From: DASZGI01 sp035938995
GTDB lineage: Bacteria > Actinomycetota > Actinomycetes > Streptomycetales > Catenulisporaceae
DNA: 53,371 nucleotides
Reading direction: 5' to 3'
Assembly (NCBI RefSeq): GCF_035938995.1
Contig: NZ_DASZGI010000053.1
Coordinates: 1 to 53,371 of the forward strand
Positions 18,201-26,222 of this stretch are shown piece by piece; within the stretch, counting starts at the first letter, position 1, and each line of letters starts with the position of its first letter. A program made the translations under genes and the position numbers. Below the pieces are notes generated by a model. That model did not search any database. It saw nothing but the letters and a program-made list of their open reading frames with translations, and was not told where the DNA came from.

Positions 18201-19905
18201 CCGCCTCCTCGGCGCGACCGACTCTCGTCAGCAGGTTCGCGAGGTTGTTGAGCGCACCGGGGTGCCCGGCGTCGATCGCACGGCGGTAGTGCTGCTCGGC
18301 CTCGTCAACACGACCGGTCTTCGCCAGCAGAGTCCCGAGGTTGTTGAGCGCATTGGTTTCCCCGGCGTCAGCGGCCTGGCGGTAGAACTCCTCCGCCTCC
18401 TCGACACGACCAACCTCCACCAACAGAACCCCGAGGTTGTTGAGCGCACCGACTTCCCCGGCGTCGGCAGCACGGCGGTAGAACTCCTCCGCCTCCTCGA
18501 CACGACCGGTCTCCGCCAGCAGGATCCCGAGGGTGAAGGATGCTGCGGGATTACCAGTGGCTGCGGCCGAGCGAAAGCAGTGCTCGGCATGGGTCATGGC
18601 ACCGGTGAAGTAGGCGGTGGTGCCGATCATGAGCCGAGTTGGTGCGTCCGCTGCGGCGATGACGGTTTCCCAGACCTGGTCTGGAATCGGCGTGGTGGCG
18701 CGTTGGCGTTGGATGTGGTCGAGCAGGAAGTCGAAGGGTTCGTATGCATCGGCTGCGCGCGGGACCAGGCAGCTGGCGCCGTGCTCGCGGGTCGTCGCCC
18801 AGTGCAGGGCCTGGTCGAGTGTGGGCAGGTCACTGCGGTGCCGGTCGGAGGTCGGCACGTAGTGCACGTGAAGGGTCTCAAGCTCGGCCCGGGACAACGG
18901 ATGGGGATAGCCGGTGCGTCGGGCGTCTACAGCTGCGGTGACGAGGGCGGCACCGGTGAGATTCTCGCCGTACTCCGCACGTTGAAAGCGCTTGACTGTG
19001 GCCGGTCCACCGCAGAGGACGGCGCCGAAGCCGTCGTCATCGTGTTCGATGGCGCGTGTGATGCGCCGGTCGGTACTCGACGAGGCGCGATACCGCTCAT
19101 CGGAAGACAGGGCGGAGGACAGGGGGATGTCCGGGGTGCGCGCTCGATTTAAGACATCTTCGACCAGACGGGCGAGGTCATGTGTCGCGCCGCTTTCGTC
19201 GGTCTGGGTGCGGGCCCGCCGTTCTTCCAGGCGAAGTGTCGCCAACACTGCGACGTCGCTAGAACCAGGAGGACAGAGCTTGTCGAGCACAGCGCGGGTG
19301 AGCGCGTCAGCGCCCAGATATCGCTCCAGGTCGTCCAGCCAGATCAGGCTGTCGGCGGGGGCGCGGCCGAGCTTGGCGAGTTCAGCCAGAGCTTTACCAT
19401 CTGCGGGTATCAGCAGCCGGTAATGGGGTACGGCCTCGCGCATGGCCTCAAAGGCCAAGCGAGACTTACCCGCCGCCGAGCGGCCCTCGATGAGAACGAA
19501 TCCGCCGGACCGGATCCGCTCGACCACCCACGGATGGATATCTCGCGCCACATAGTCAGGAAGCACGTCGGCACTCCCGGCACCCTGCGAGCCGGCGTTG
19601 ACGGGGTCTGCCTCGTGCACGCCGAGATCCAGCGGGTCGGCATCCCGGACGCGCGGGGGCCTGCGGCCGCGGGGGTCGGTGGTGAACCGGGTCTTCAGGA
19701 CGAGAGCGCGAGCGCTTTGCGGAGCCAGCAGCGCGGCGAACTCCTGCTTGATGCGATCGGAGGTTCCGGCAGTGATCACCGCGGCGACGGCTCCCGCCGC
19801 GGTGACGACGTCGAGCGGAGCCTTGGGCAGTTTGCTGACCCATGTGAGCAGCGCGGCGAGACCTGCCAACGCAAGACTCACCGCGAAGGTAATGACCCGG
19901 CGCAC
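15232..19905 (-). CDS. giant P-loop NTPase with 35 tandem 32-residue TPR-like units
   Basis: About 1,557 residues from GTG 19905 (the frame is open to 20013). It starts with a transmembrane helix (VITFAVSLALAGLAALLTWV) and a second hydrophobic stretch. A P-loop follows at about residues 141-148 (GRSAAGKS), with a Walker B-like LIWLDDLE at ~187-194: a STAND/AAA-like NTPase module. After a helical linker, residues ~440 to the end are 34 full TPR/Sel1-like units plus a final 30-residue unit, each exactly 32 residues, consensus like AEEFYRRAIDAGETGALNNL then GVLLAEVGRVEE. There are no indels between units. Such anchor-NTPase-superhelix proteins act as sensors or scaffolds, some in biological conflict. 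The start is uncertain (GTG 19920 also possible); neighbours give no function. Confidence 0.8.
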   Translation of the reverse strand: MRRVITFAVSLALAGLAALLTWVSKLPKAPLDVVTAAGAVAAVITAGTSDRIKQEFAALLAPQSARALVLKTRFTTDPRGRRPPRVRDADPLDLGVHEADPVNAGSQGAGSADVLPDYVARDIHPWVVERIRSGGFVLIEGRSAAGKSRLAFEAMREAVPHYRLLIPADGKALAELAKLGRAPADSLIWLDDLERYLGADALTRAVLDKLCPPGSSDVAVLATLRLEERRARTQTDESGATHDLARLVEDVLNRARTPDIPLSSALSSDERYRASSSTDRRITRAIEHDDDGFGAVLCGGPATVKRFQRAEYGENLTGAALVTAAVDARRTGYPHPLSRAELETLHVHYVPTSDRHRSDLPTLDQALHWATTREHGASCLVPRAADAYEPFDFLLDHIQRQRATTPIPDQVWETVIAAADAPTRLMIGTTAYFTGAMTHAEHCFRSAAATGNPAASFTLGILLAETGRVEEAEEFYRRAADAGEVGALNNLGVLLVEVGRVEEAEEFYRQAADAGETNALNNLGTLLAKTGRVDEAEQHYRRAIDAGHPGALNNLANLLTRVGRAEEAEECYRRAIDAGHPGVLNNLGILLAKTGRVEEAEECYRRAVDDGEVGVLNNLGILLAEVGRVEEAEECYRRAVDDGEANALNNLGNLLTKTGRTEEAEEAYRRAIDAEATGARHNLGLMLARAGRVEEAEELYRGAIEAGDADALSNFGTVLRQAGYALEAEEFYRRAVDGGETGALNNLGVLLAEVGRVEEAEEFYRRAVDAGDTDALNNLGVLLARIDRVEEAEEFYRRAADAGETAALKNLGSLLVKADRTEEAEEFYRRAADTGETGGLNNLAVLLAESGRAEEAEKFYRRAANTGDIDALNNLGVLLAGADRVEEAEWFYHRAIDAGHTTALHNFGGLLARIDRVEEAEEFYRRAIDAGEAGVLNNLGVLLARIDRVEEAEEFYRRAIDAGETGALNNLGLLLATTGRTREAKQTYRRAIKAGETGALRNMGYLLATTGRKREAEEFYRRAVDTGDTGALTSLGVLLAEVGRVEEAEEFYRRAIDAGETGALRSLGVLLAEDGRVEEAEEFYRRAIDAGDTSALNSLGILMAHAGRTREAEELYRRAIDAGLANAHHNLGILLVKAGRKQEAEEAYRRAVDAGDTDALRDLGILLAKAGREHEAEEAYRRAVDVGETSALNNLGLLLAKADRVQEAEEAYRRAVDAGHKDALNNLGNLLAKAGRKREAQQVYRRAINAGQTNALNNLGILLADSNRVREAKQVYRRAINAGDTGALNNLGILLVNDGRVHEAEELYRRAIDAGDTGALNNLGILLANADRVEEAEELYRRAIDAEEADALNNLGILLSKIGRKREAEAFYRRAVDAGVTDALTNLGRILVKTGRKRRAETFFRRAIDAGDTDALFDLGNVLARTRRKREAEGFFRRAIDAGDTNALLNLGNVLARTRRKPEAEEIFRRAIDAGDTNALLNLGNLLARMGRKPEAEEFFRRAIDAGDVIALLNLAALLARTRRIREAVQVYRRVFEAEHTEALLRAASRMFKFKHA
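15235..18588 (-). repeat. 35 tandem 96-bp coding repeats
   Basis: A 96-bp DNA period encodes the 32-residue units of the giant repeat protein. By residue count, 34 complete units and a 30-residue last unit fit with no insertion or deletion. Some neighbours are near-identical at DNA level: 17014-17081 and 17110-17177 match over 68 bp. Others have diverged at third positions. Confidence 0.92.
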
Positions 19906-20254
19906 TCCGCCCCCTTGCACATCACGCCGCACGCAAGTCCCCACCAGTGACCTCTCGGCGTGGATCCATGATGCCTGCGACGGCCCGCCGCCGTCAGGTG
20001 TTCGGCAAATCAATCCCCATGCAACACAGGACTCTGGATCGACCGGCTACCGGTAGCGACAGGGGTGGTGGATGCCTTCGGCGCCAGCGGTTTCGATTCC
20101 GGCGAGCGAGGTTTGTCCGTCCCGGGCTTCAGGTGCGATATTTCGGCAGCGGATGGCGCCGGAATCGCCCGTTCAGTCCTTGCGCAAACCCTTAGCGGGC
20201 GTGACACCGTTTCTGCCATAGCATCGTGGTGCTGTTGGGTGAGTTTGCAGAGGG
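19906..20254. other. 349-bp divergent intergenic region
   Basis: Separates the minus-strand repeat protein from the plus-strand membrane protein, so it should hold both promoters. GC content falls locally around 20200-20240. No RNA gene or clear operator seen. Confidence 0.4.
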
Positions 20255-20803
20255 GTGCAGGTGGTTGTCCGCATTGGTCCCGGACCGGAGCCCGGCTGGC
20301 TCGTGGTCGCGGTGGGCGCCGGGATGGCGGTCGTGGGCTGGTACCAGATCTCCGGGCAGCCGACCGAGGCCCAGCAGCTCCCGTACCTCGCATCGGCCAC
20401 GATCCCGGGATCGGCGCTGATCATCGTGGGGTCGATGATGATCCTCGCGCGCCGGATGGCGGGATGGGCCGGGCGCGGCGGGGATGCGTACGGCACAACT
20501 CGGCAAGGTGCAGCGGCGTATGGCGTGGCTGGGGGAAGCGGCCGAGACGGTGCGTCGAGCGGGCGGGGCGGAGACGACGGGCGCCTTTGGGGGCTGCCCG
20601 GTGGTAACTATGTGCATCGGTCCGACTGTCCGTTGATCGACGGCAAGCCTGAAGCGTTCGAGCTCACGAAGGAGGCGGTGGCGGACGGCTCGGCACCGCG
20701 GCGCGCCTGCCCGATCTGCGACCCGGACCTCGCGGCGCTCGGCGTCAGCAGCGAGGCGGAGCCTGTAGCTTCTGGCAGCACCGAGCCCAACGAGCGCGGG
20801 TAA
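20255..20803 (+). CDS. membrane protein with C-terminal His/Cys putative metal-binding motif
   Basis: A 182-residue protein. Two transmembrane helices (about residues 14-32 and 44-64) lead into a Gly/Arg/Ser linker and a soluble C-terminal domain. That domain has NYVHRSDCPLIDGK (His-x3-Cys) and RRACPICDPD (CxxC), consistent with a small metal site that may be structural. The second half resembles stand-alone actinobacterial 'HRxDCP...CPxC' proteins of unknown role. Start GTG 20255 is listed; GTG 20261 has better spacing to AGAGGGG. It lies 6 bp before the fused Liv permease gene, so it may be a transporter accessory. Confidence 0.65.
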   Translation: MQVVVRIGPGPEPGWLVVAVGAGMAVVGWYQISGQPTEAQQLPYLASATIPGSALIIVGSMMILARRMAGWAGRGGDAYGTTRQGAAAYGVAGGSGRDGASSGRGGDDGRLWGLPGGNYVHRSDCPLIDGKPEAFELTKEAVADGSAPRRACPICDPDLAALGVSSEAEPVASGSTEPNERG

Positions 20804-20809
20804 CCGGGG

Positions 20810-22591
20810 ATGAGCGCCGGGGCCGGGCAGTTGGCGGTGGCGGGGCTCGGCATCGGGGCGGTCGCGGGACTGTCCGGCCTGGGGGTGATCACGACCTACC
20901 GGGTGACCGGCGTGCTGAATGTGGCGTTCGGCGCGATCGGTATGGCGGCGGCGTTCCTGCTGGACACGGCGGTGCACGCGTGGGGCATTCCGACCGGGGT
21001 GGCCGCTGCGGTGATCATTCTCGTGTGCGCTCCGCTGTTCGGGGTGCTGCTGGACTTCGCCGTGTTCAATCCCTTGCAGCGGCGGGCCGCCGGAGTCGGG
21101 GCCCAGCTCACCGCCGGTTTCGGGGTGACCGTGCTGCTCGTCGGGATCGCGACGGTGGTGTGGGGTTCGGGCGCCCGCACGGATGCGCCGAGCCTGTTGC
21201 CACAGAGCATGGTGCGGTGGGGTGGCCTTTCGATCTCCGACGGGGTGTTCGTCGAGCTGGGGCTGCTGGCGGTGATCGCGGCGGGGCTGATCCTGCTGAC
21301 CAGGGGCTCCGCGTTCGGGGTGACGATCCGGGCGGTGGTGGACGACCGCAGGCTGGCGGAGCTGTCCGGGCTGCCCGCGCGCGGCCTGGGGCGAGCGGGT
21401 TGGGCGATCGGATCCGCGCTGGCGGCCGCGGCCGGGATGCTGCTCGCCCCGCAGCTGCGCCTCGATCCGGTCACCTTCACGCTGTTGCTCTTCGAGACGC
21501 TGGGCGTGGTCGTCGCGGCCCGGCTGGCGCACCCGCTCACCGCCGTCGGGGTTGCTCTCGCCACCGGGATCGCGCAGGCCGAGCTGATCGGTGTGCATCT
21601 GTCCGGCCGGCCCGGCGAGGTGCTCGGCGCGGTGCGGTCGAATCTCTTCGTGGCCGTGCTGCTGGTCGCGGTGTGGTCGACCCCTGCGTTCCACGAAGCG
21701 CGGGAACGGACCTCGGCGACGCTGCGCCGCACGGCGCTGGCCGAACGAGTCGGCGGGTGGTGGCCGGTCGTCGCGCTGGCGGTGGCGGCAGCGCTGCTGC
21801 GGCCGGGCGATGTGCGGACGGCGCAGCAGATCCCGGCGCTGGCGGTGGTCCTCCTGTCCTTCCGGGTGCTGCACGAGGGCGGACTGATCTCGCTCGGCCA
21901 GACGGCATTCGTGGGCACCGGCGCGCTGATCGCGGCGTGGGAACCCCGGCTCGGCCTGCTCGAGGCCGCCCTCGGTGGAGCGCTGCTGGGCGCGGTGCTC
22001 GCGCTTCCGGTCGCGCGCAAACGTCCCCTGCACCTGGCGCTGACGACGCTCGCGATCGCCACGGCAGCCAGCAGATTCGTGTTTGAACAGCCCTTATTCA
22101 CCCCACCACCCGCAGTGAACCGACCCGGCCTCCTCAGCGGGGATAGGGCGTACCTGGTAGCGGAGGCGGTCGGCCTCGGCTTGGTCGTGCTGCTGCTGGT
22201 GCCGCTCGAACACGGCGCACTCGGCCGACGCCTGGCCGCGATCCGCGACAGCGAGCCGGCCGCGCGCATGCTGGGCATCCCCGTGGAGCGCACCAGGGTC
22301 CTGGTATTCGTGCTCGGCGGTGCTGTCGCGGCGTTCGGCGGGGCGCTGTGGTGCTATGCCGACCTGTCCTTCGATCCGGCGACGTACGACCCGCTTCGAG
22401 GTCTGATCTGGCTGGCAGCGGCGACGGCGGTGGGGATCACGAGCGCGCCGTCACTGATCCTCGCGGCGGTGGGGATGGTGGTCGCGGACACGGTGGTGCC
22501 GGGGGCGTCGGCGATCATCGTCGGCGTGGCGGCGCTCACAGCACCGTGGCTGCGCGGCGAGTCGGTCGAGGCCGTGGGGGCGGTGCGATGA
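20810..22591 (+). CDS. fused branched-chain amino-acid-type ABC permease (LivH-LivM)
   Basis: A 593-residue inner-membrane permease in which LivH-like (about residues 1-290) and LivM-like (about 315-590) domains are joined. LivH features include TYRVTGVLNVAFGAIGM and GFGVTVLLVGIATVVWG. LivM features include HEGGLISLGQTAFVGTGALI and AAIRDSEPAARMLGIPV, the cytoplasmic loop that contacts the ATPase. Normally these are separate genes. The 3' end overlaps the ATPase start by 4 bp (ATGA), so the ABC genes are coupled. Substrate is probably a branched-chain amino acid, amide or urea-like solute; sequence alone cannot say which. Confidence 0.85.
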   Translation: MSAGAGQLAVAGLGIGAVAGLSGLGVITTYRVTGVLNVAFGAIGMAAAFLLDTAVHAWGIPTGVAAAVIILVCAPLFGVLLDFAVFNPLQRRAAGVGAQLTAGFGVTVLLVGIATVVWGSGARTDAPSLLPQSMVRWGGLSISDGVFVELGLLAVIAAGLILLTRGSAFGVTIRAVVDDRRLAELSGLPARGLGRAGWAIGSALAAAAGMLLAPQLRLDPVTFTLLLFETLGVVVAARLAHPLTAVGVALATGIAQAELIGVHLSGRPGEVLGAVRSNLFVAVLLVAVWSTPAFHEARERTSATLRRTALAERVGGWWPVVALAVAAALLRPGDVRTAQQIPALAVVLLSFRVLHEGGLISLGQTAFVGTGALIAAWEPRLGLLEAALGGALLGAVLALPVARKRPLHLALTTLAIATAASRFVFEQPLFTPPPAVNRPGLLSGDRAYLVAEAVGLGLVVLLLVPLEHGALGRRLAAIRDSEPAARMLGIPVERTRVLVFVLGGAVAAFGGALWCYADLSFDPATYDPLRGLIWLAAATAVGITSAPSLILAAVGMVVADTVVPGASAIIVGVAALTAPWLRGESVEAVGAVR

Positions 22592-23253
22592 CGACGGCGT
22601 TGCGGTGCCAGGGCGTCCGCGTCCGCTATGGAGGCGTCGAGGTGCTGCACGGAGTGGACTTGGTCGTGCCGTACGGAGCGTTGACAGCGCTGGTCGGGCC
22701 CAATGGCGCGGGCAAGACGACGCTGTTGGAGTGGTGCGGCGGCGTTCCCAGTACGGCGACGCGGGAAGAGGGCCGGCTGGAGTTGTCGGGACCTGATGGG
22801 CGATCGGCGGACAGTCGTGCGCTGAGGGTGGTGCCCTCGGGCGTTAACGTATTTCCAAATCTGACGGTCACGGACAATCTGCGCGCGACCGGCCGCCCGG
22901 ACCGCGCGTTCGAGCTTTTCCCCGAACTCGCGGCGCTCGCGGAGCACCAGGCCGCGACGCTGTCCGGCGGGGAGCGGCAGCTCCTCGCGGTCGCCGGTGG
23001 GCTGACCGGGAAGTGGCAGGTGCTCCTGGTCGACGAGCCGGTACAGGGACTCGCGGCCGAGCTGGCAGAGCGCGTATATCAGCAGTTGGCGGCGTTCGTC
23101 TCGCCGGACCGGGCCGTGCTCGTCGCAGAACCGGCCGCGGAGCGGGCCTTGGCGGTCTGCGATTTCGTGTGGCAGCTCGACCGCGGGCGGATCACGTTCG
23201 CCGGGGAACCCTCCGAACTGTTCAGGGAGCGTACGAGATCACCGGCACGGTGA
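22588..23253 (+). CDS. Liv-type ABC transporter ATPase (LivF-like)
   Basis: A 221-residue ATPase from ATG 22588, overlapping the permease stop. Walker A is GPNGAGKTT at residues 37-45, signature LSGGERQLLAVAGGL, Walker B VLLVDEP, with the short LivF-type layout. It is the only ATPase beside the fused permease; the usual LivG partner is missing, so it may work as a homodimer. Its last 32 bp overlap the 3' end of the convergent binding-protein gene. The more upstream in-frame start at 22348 would lie inside the permease and adds no family sequence. Confidence 0.85.
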   Translation: MTTALRCQGVRVRYGGVEVLHGVDLVVPYGALTALVGPNGAGKTTLLEWCGGVPSTATREEGRLELSGPDGRSADSRALRVVPSGVNVFPNLTVTDNLRATGRPDRAFELFPELAALAEHQAATLSGGERQLLAVAGGLTGKWQVLLVDEPVQGLAAELAERVYQQLAAFVSPDRAVLVAEPAAERALAVCDFVWQLDRGRITFAGEPSELFRERTRSPAR

Positions 23254-24565
23254 AGCAGTTCGTGTTCATGTCCGGGACCTGTGTCACCCAGCCGCCCGCG
23301 CCGGAGTTCGCGGAATCCTGCCACCGAACGACATCGAGGCAGGCGCGTGTGGTCGCGGCGGGCGGCGTCACGGTGAAGGAGGCCGGGATCAGCAGGCCGT
23401 GCGCGTCATAGCTCTGCGGCTGGTTCATGAAACGCTCCACGCACGCCCTCGTCACCGCGTTGCCGCATGAGGCGATCGCGTCGGTGAGCCACTGCGCCGA
23501 GGCCCAGCCCTCCAACTCCCAGGCGGAGAGCTTGTCCTGGCGGTCGGGGAAGTACTTCGCCATCGCGGCGCGGAACGCGGCTACCGCAGGGTATTGCGTG
23601 TCTTCGTAGTTCCGGTCGGAGCCGGTTGCGAACAGGGCGTTGCGACAGTGCGGTGCGTCGGCGTACGTCGTGCGTACGGTCTGGTCCCAGCTCTGGGTCG
23701 TCGTCACCTTCGCTATGAGATTCAGGCCGGACTGGTCGATGGCGGCGCAGAGCCTGCCGTTCCCGCTGGTGTCGATGGCGTCGAAGACGATCTGCACGCC
23801 GTGCGCCTTCATGTCCGACGCGGCCGCGGCGAAGTTCGGCAGGGCGAAGTCGAGTTGCTCATCGACGACGGTGTAGCCCTCCGCGCGCAAACCGGACGCG
23901 ACGTACTGCGCGTAGCGGACGGAGTCCGACTGGTTGTACGAGACGACCGCCGCGACATGCGCGCCGAACCGCTGCTTGAAGTAGGCGTACACCTCGGTCG
24001 ACCCGTAGAGGCGGCCGTTCCAGCCCACCGATCCGTTGCGCGGTTCGTCGGACCCGTAGATCGAGTAAAGATGCTGGTACTGGTCGTAGGCGTTGGTGAT
24101 GGGCTCGCCGCCGATGTCCGGCACGCCGCGGGAGTTGACGTAACCGGCCGCGGCGTAGTCGAGGATGGAGTTCCCGGCGAACGCGAAGACCTTGTCGCTG
24201 TCGATGAGCTGGTGCGCGCACTGCTCGTTGCCGAGACCGCTGCCGCTGTCATCACACTGATCAACGATGATCTTACGGCCGTTGACGCCTCCGGCCGCGT
24301 CGAGCGCTTTGAAGAAGGCCTGCGCGCCGTATCCGGGACCAGAGAAGGCGTCCGTGCCGACCGGGCTGGTGATCGAGTCGATCATCCCGACCTTGACGGT
24401 GTCGGCGGTGACCCCGTCGACGGCGGGCCCCGCTCCGTCGGTCGCCGCGCTGCTGAATGCGCTGCTCGGCAGGCGGGTGCCGCACCCGGCGACGCTCCCG
24501 GCACCGGCCACGGCGACGACCGCGGCGGCGAGCGGCGCCAAGGCCGCGCGCCAATCCCTGATCAC
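23222..24565 (-). CDS. branched-chain amino-acid-type ABC substrate-binding lipoprotein
   Basis: A 447-residue type I periplasmic-binding-fold protein. The signal peptide ends in a lipobox SVAGC with Cys28. The core begins VKVGMIDSITSPVGTDAFSG and contains the LivK/Peripla_BP_6 elements GVNGRKIIVDQCDD and QRFGAHVAAVVSYNQSDS. It is transcribed towards the ATPase gene and overlaps it by 32 bp tail to tail, so it is separately expressed from the permease and ATPase but surely serves them. GTG is the listed start; its Shine-Dalgarno is weak. Confidence 0.85.
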   Translation of the reverse strand: MIRDWRAALAPLAAAVVAVAGAGSVAGCGTRLPSSAFSSAATDGAGPAVDGVTADTVKVGMIDSITSPVGTDAFSGPGYGAQAFFKALDAAGGVNGRKIIVDQCDDSGSGLGNEQCAHQLIDSDKVFAFAGNSILDYAAAGYVNSRGVPDIGGEPITNAYDQYQHLYSIYGSDEPRNGSVGWNGRLYGSTEVYAYFKQRFGAHVAAVVSYNQSDSVRYAQYVASGLRAEGYTVVDEQLDFALPNFAAAASDMKAHGVQIVFDAIDTSGNGRLCAAIDQSGLNLIAKVTTTQSWDQTVRTTYADAPHCRNALFATGSDRNYEDTQYPAVAAFRAAMAKYFPDRQDKLSAWELEGWASAQWLTDAIASCGNAVTRACVERFMNQPQSYDAHGLLIPASFTVTPPAATTRACLDVVRWQDSANSGAGGWVTQVPDMNTNCFTVPVISYAP

Positions 24566-24764
24566 GCCCAGGCACTTCCCGGCTTACCGGGTCGTTACGC
24601 GGGCGCGGTCCGAGTGGACGGCGAACGGCGCACAGGAAACGATGAGTGGGCGAGCCGCGGCGGCGGTCCGACGGGGGCCGGCGTCGGATGCGCTGGACGG
24701 CGTGCACGCGGTCAACGAGGCGGAGCGGCGCGGAACCGCGCCAACGAGCGGAAGGCAACGCGAG

Positions 24765-26201
24765 ATGGCCCAGGCAGAAGCAGCGGAATACGACGTGATC
24801 GTCCTGGGTGCCGGGCCGACCGGGGAGAATCTGGCGGAGCGGACCCGCGCCGCCGGGCTGACCACGGTGATCGTGGAGAGCGAACTGGTCGGCGGCGAGT
24901 GCTCCTACTGGGCGTGCATGCCGAGCAAGGCGCTGCTGCGGCCGGCCGCCGCGCTGGCCGGCGCCCGGGACGTGGCCGGCTCGCGCCAGGCGGTGACTGG
25001 TGCGCTCGACGCCGCCGCGGTCCTCGAGCGGCGCGACACCTTCACCAAGCACTGGAAGGACGACGGCCAGGCCGGCTGGCTCGACTCCGTCCACGTCGAC
25101 CTCGTGCGCGGCGTGGGGCGGCTCGCCGGGCCGCGCCGGGTGATCGTGCGCACCGCGGAGGGCGACGAACGCGAACTGGTCGCCCGGCACGCGGTGGCCG
25201 TCTGCACCGGGACCCGCGCTCTGCTGCCCGACCTGCCGGGGCTCGCCGACGCGAAGCCGTGGACCAGCCGCGAGGCGACCAGTTCGGCGACGGTCCCCGG
25301 CCGTCTCGTGATCGTGGGTGGCGGAGTGGTCGGGGTCGAGATGGCCACCGCGTGGCGGGCGCTCGGCTCGGAGGTCACCCTCCTGGCCCGCCGCGGCCTG
25401 CTGCCCCGGATGGAGCCGTTCGCGGGCGAGATGGTGGCGGACGCGTTGGTGAAGGCGGGCGTCACCGTGGACCTCGACGGCGAAGTCACGGGTGTGCGGC
25501 GGCCGGTGCACCCGGGCCCGGTCACCGTCGAGCTTGAGGGCGGGCGCACGCTCGAGGCCGACGAGGTGCTGTTCGCCACCGGACGGTTGCCGCACACCCA
25601 GGAGATCGGCCTGGACACGGTCGGGCTCGAGCCCGGATCGTGGCTCGAGGTCGACGAGACCTGCCGGGTCACGGCGGTGGAGGACGGCTGGCTCTACGCG
25701 GCGGGCGACGTCAACCACCGGGCGCTGCTCACCCACCAGGGCAAGTACCAGGCGCGGATGGCCGGCGCGGCGATCGCCGCCCGCGCGCTCGGCCGGCCGG
25801 TGGACGACAAGCCGTGGGGCGCCCACGTGGCGACCGCGGACAAGCAGTCCGTGCCGCAGGTGGTCTTCACCGAGCCGGAGGTCGCGTCTGTCGGCTTGAC
25901 CTCGCAGGAGGCCGAGCGCGCCGGTTACAAGACCCGGGTGGTGGACTACGATCTCGGTTCGGTGGCCGGCGCCTCCCTCTACGCCGACGACTACTCCGGA
26001 CGCGCCCGGATGATCGTGGATAGCGAGCGCGAGGTGCTGCTCGGGGTCACATTCGTCGGCCCGGGCATCGGAGAGCTGATCCACTCGGCGACGGTGGCCG
26101 TGGTCGGCGAGGTGCCGATCGCGCGGCTGTGGCACGCGGTGCCGTCCTACCCGACGATCAGCGAGATCTGGCTGCGGCTCTTGGAGACCTACCGCGGCTG
26201 A
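24765..26201 (+). CDS. FAD-dependent pyridine nucleotide-disulfide oxidoreductase
   Basis: A 478-residue class I flavoprotein of the dihydrolipoamide dehydrogenase/mercuric reductase group. The FAD-binding GAGPTG lies at residues 15-20. The redox-active CxxxxC is present (GGECSYWACMPSK; Cys46, Cys51). The NAD(P)-binding GGGVVG is at 185-190, LYAAGDVN binds FAD, and the dimer-interface end reads HAVPSYPTISEIW, where true lipoamide dehydrogenases have HAHPT. The substrate may therefore be another disulfide, quinone or metal. ATG 24765 follows GGAAGG. It is divergent from the binding-protein gene. Confidence 0.85.
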   Translation: MAQAEAAEYDVIVLGAGPTGENLAERTRAAGLTTVIVESELVGGECSYWACMPSKALLRPAAALAGARDVAGSRQAVTGALDAAAVLERRDTFTKHWKDDGQAGWLDSVHVDLVRGVGRLAGPRRVIVRTAEGDERELVARHAVAVCTGTRALLPDLPGLADAKPWTSREATSSATVPGRLVIVGGGVVGVEMATAWRALGSEVTLLARRGLLPRMEPFAGEMVADALVKAGVTVDLDGEVTGVRRPVHPGPVTVELEGGRTLEADEVLFATGRLPHTQEIGLDTVGLEPGSWLEVDETCRVTAVEDGWLYAAGDVNHRALLTHQGKYQARMAGAAIAARALGRPVDDKPWGAHVATADKQSVPQVVFTEPEVASVGLTSQEAERAGYKTRVVDYDLGSVAGASLYADDYSGRARMIVDSEREVLLGVTFVGPGIGELIHSATVAVVGEVPIARLWHAVPSYPTISEIWLRLLETYRG

Positions 26202-26222
26202 ATAGCGAGGCGGGGAACGGCC

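Noticed and set aside
15235..18588. Possible CRISPR array from regular repeats
   Set aside because: The 96-bp period is coding, with no constant repeat and unique spacer structure; it encodes TPR-like units.
20081..20110. tRNA-like GTTTCGATTCCGG word
   Set aside because: Resembles a T-loop but no acceptor, D or anticodon stems can be formed around it.
23594..25537. 647-codon plus-strand open frame
   Set aside because: Crosses the binding-protein gene, the promoter gap and part of the flavoprotein in another frame; no domain.
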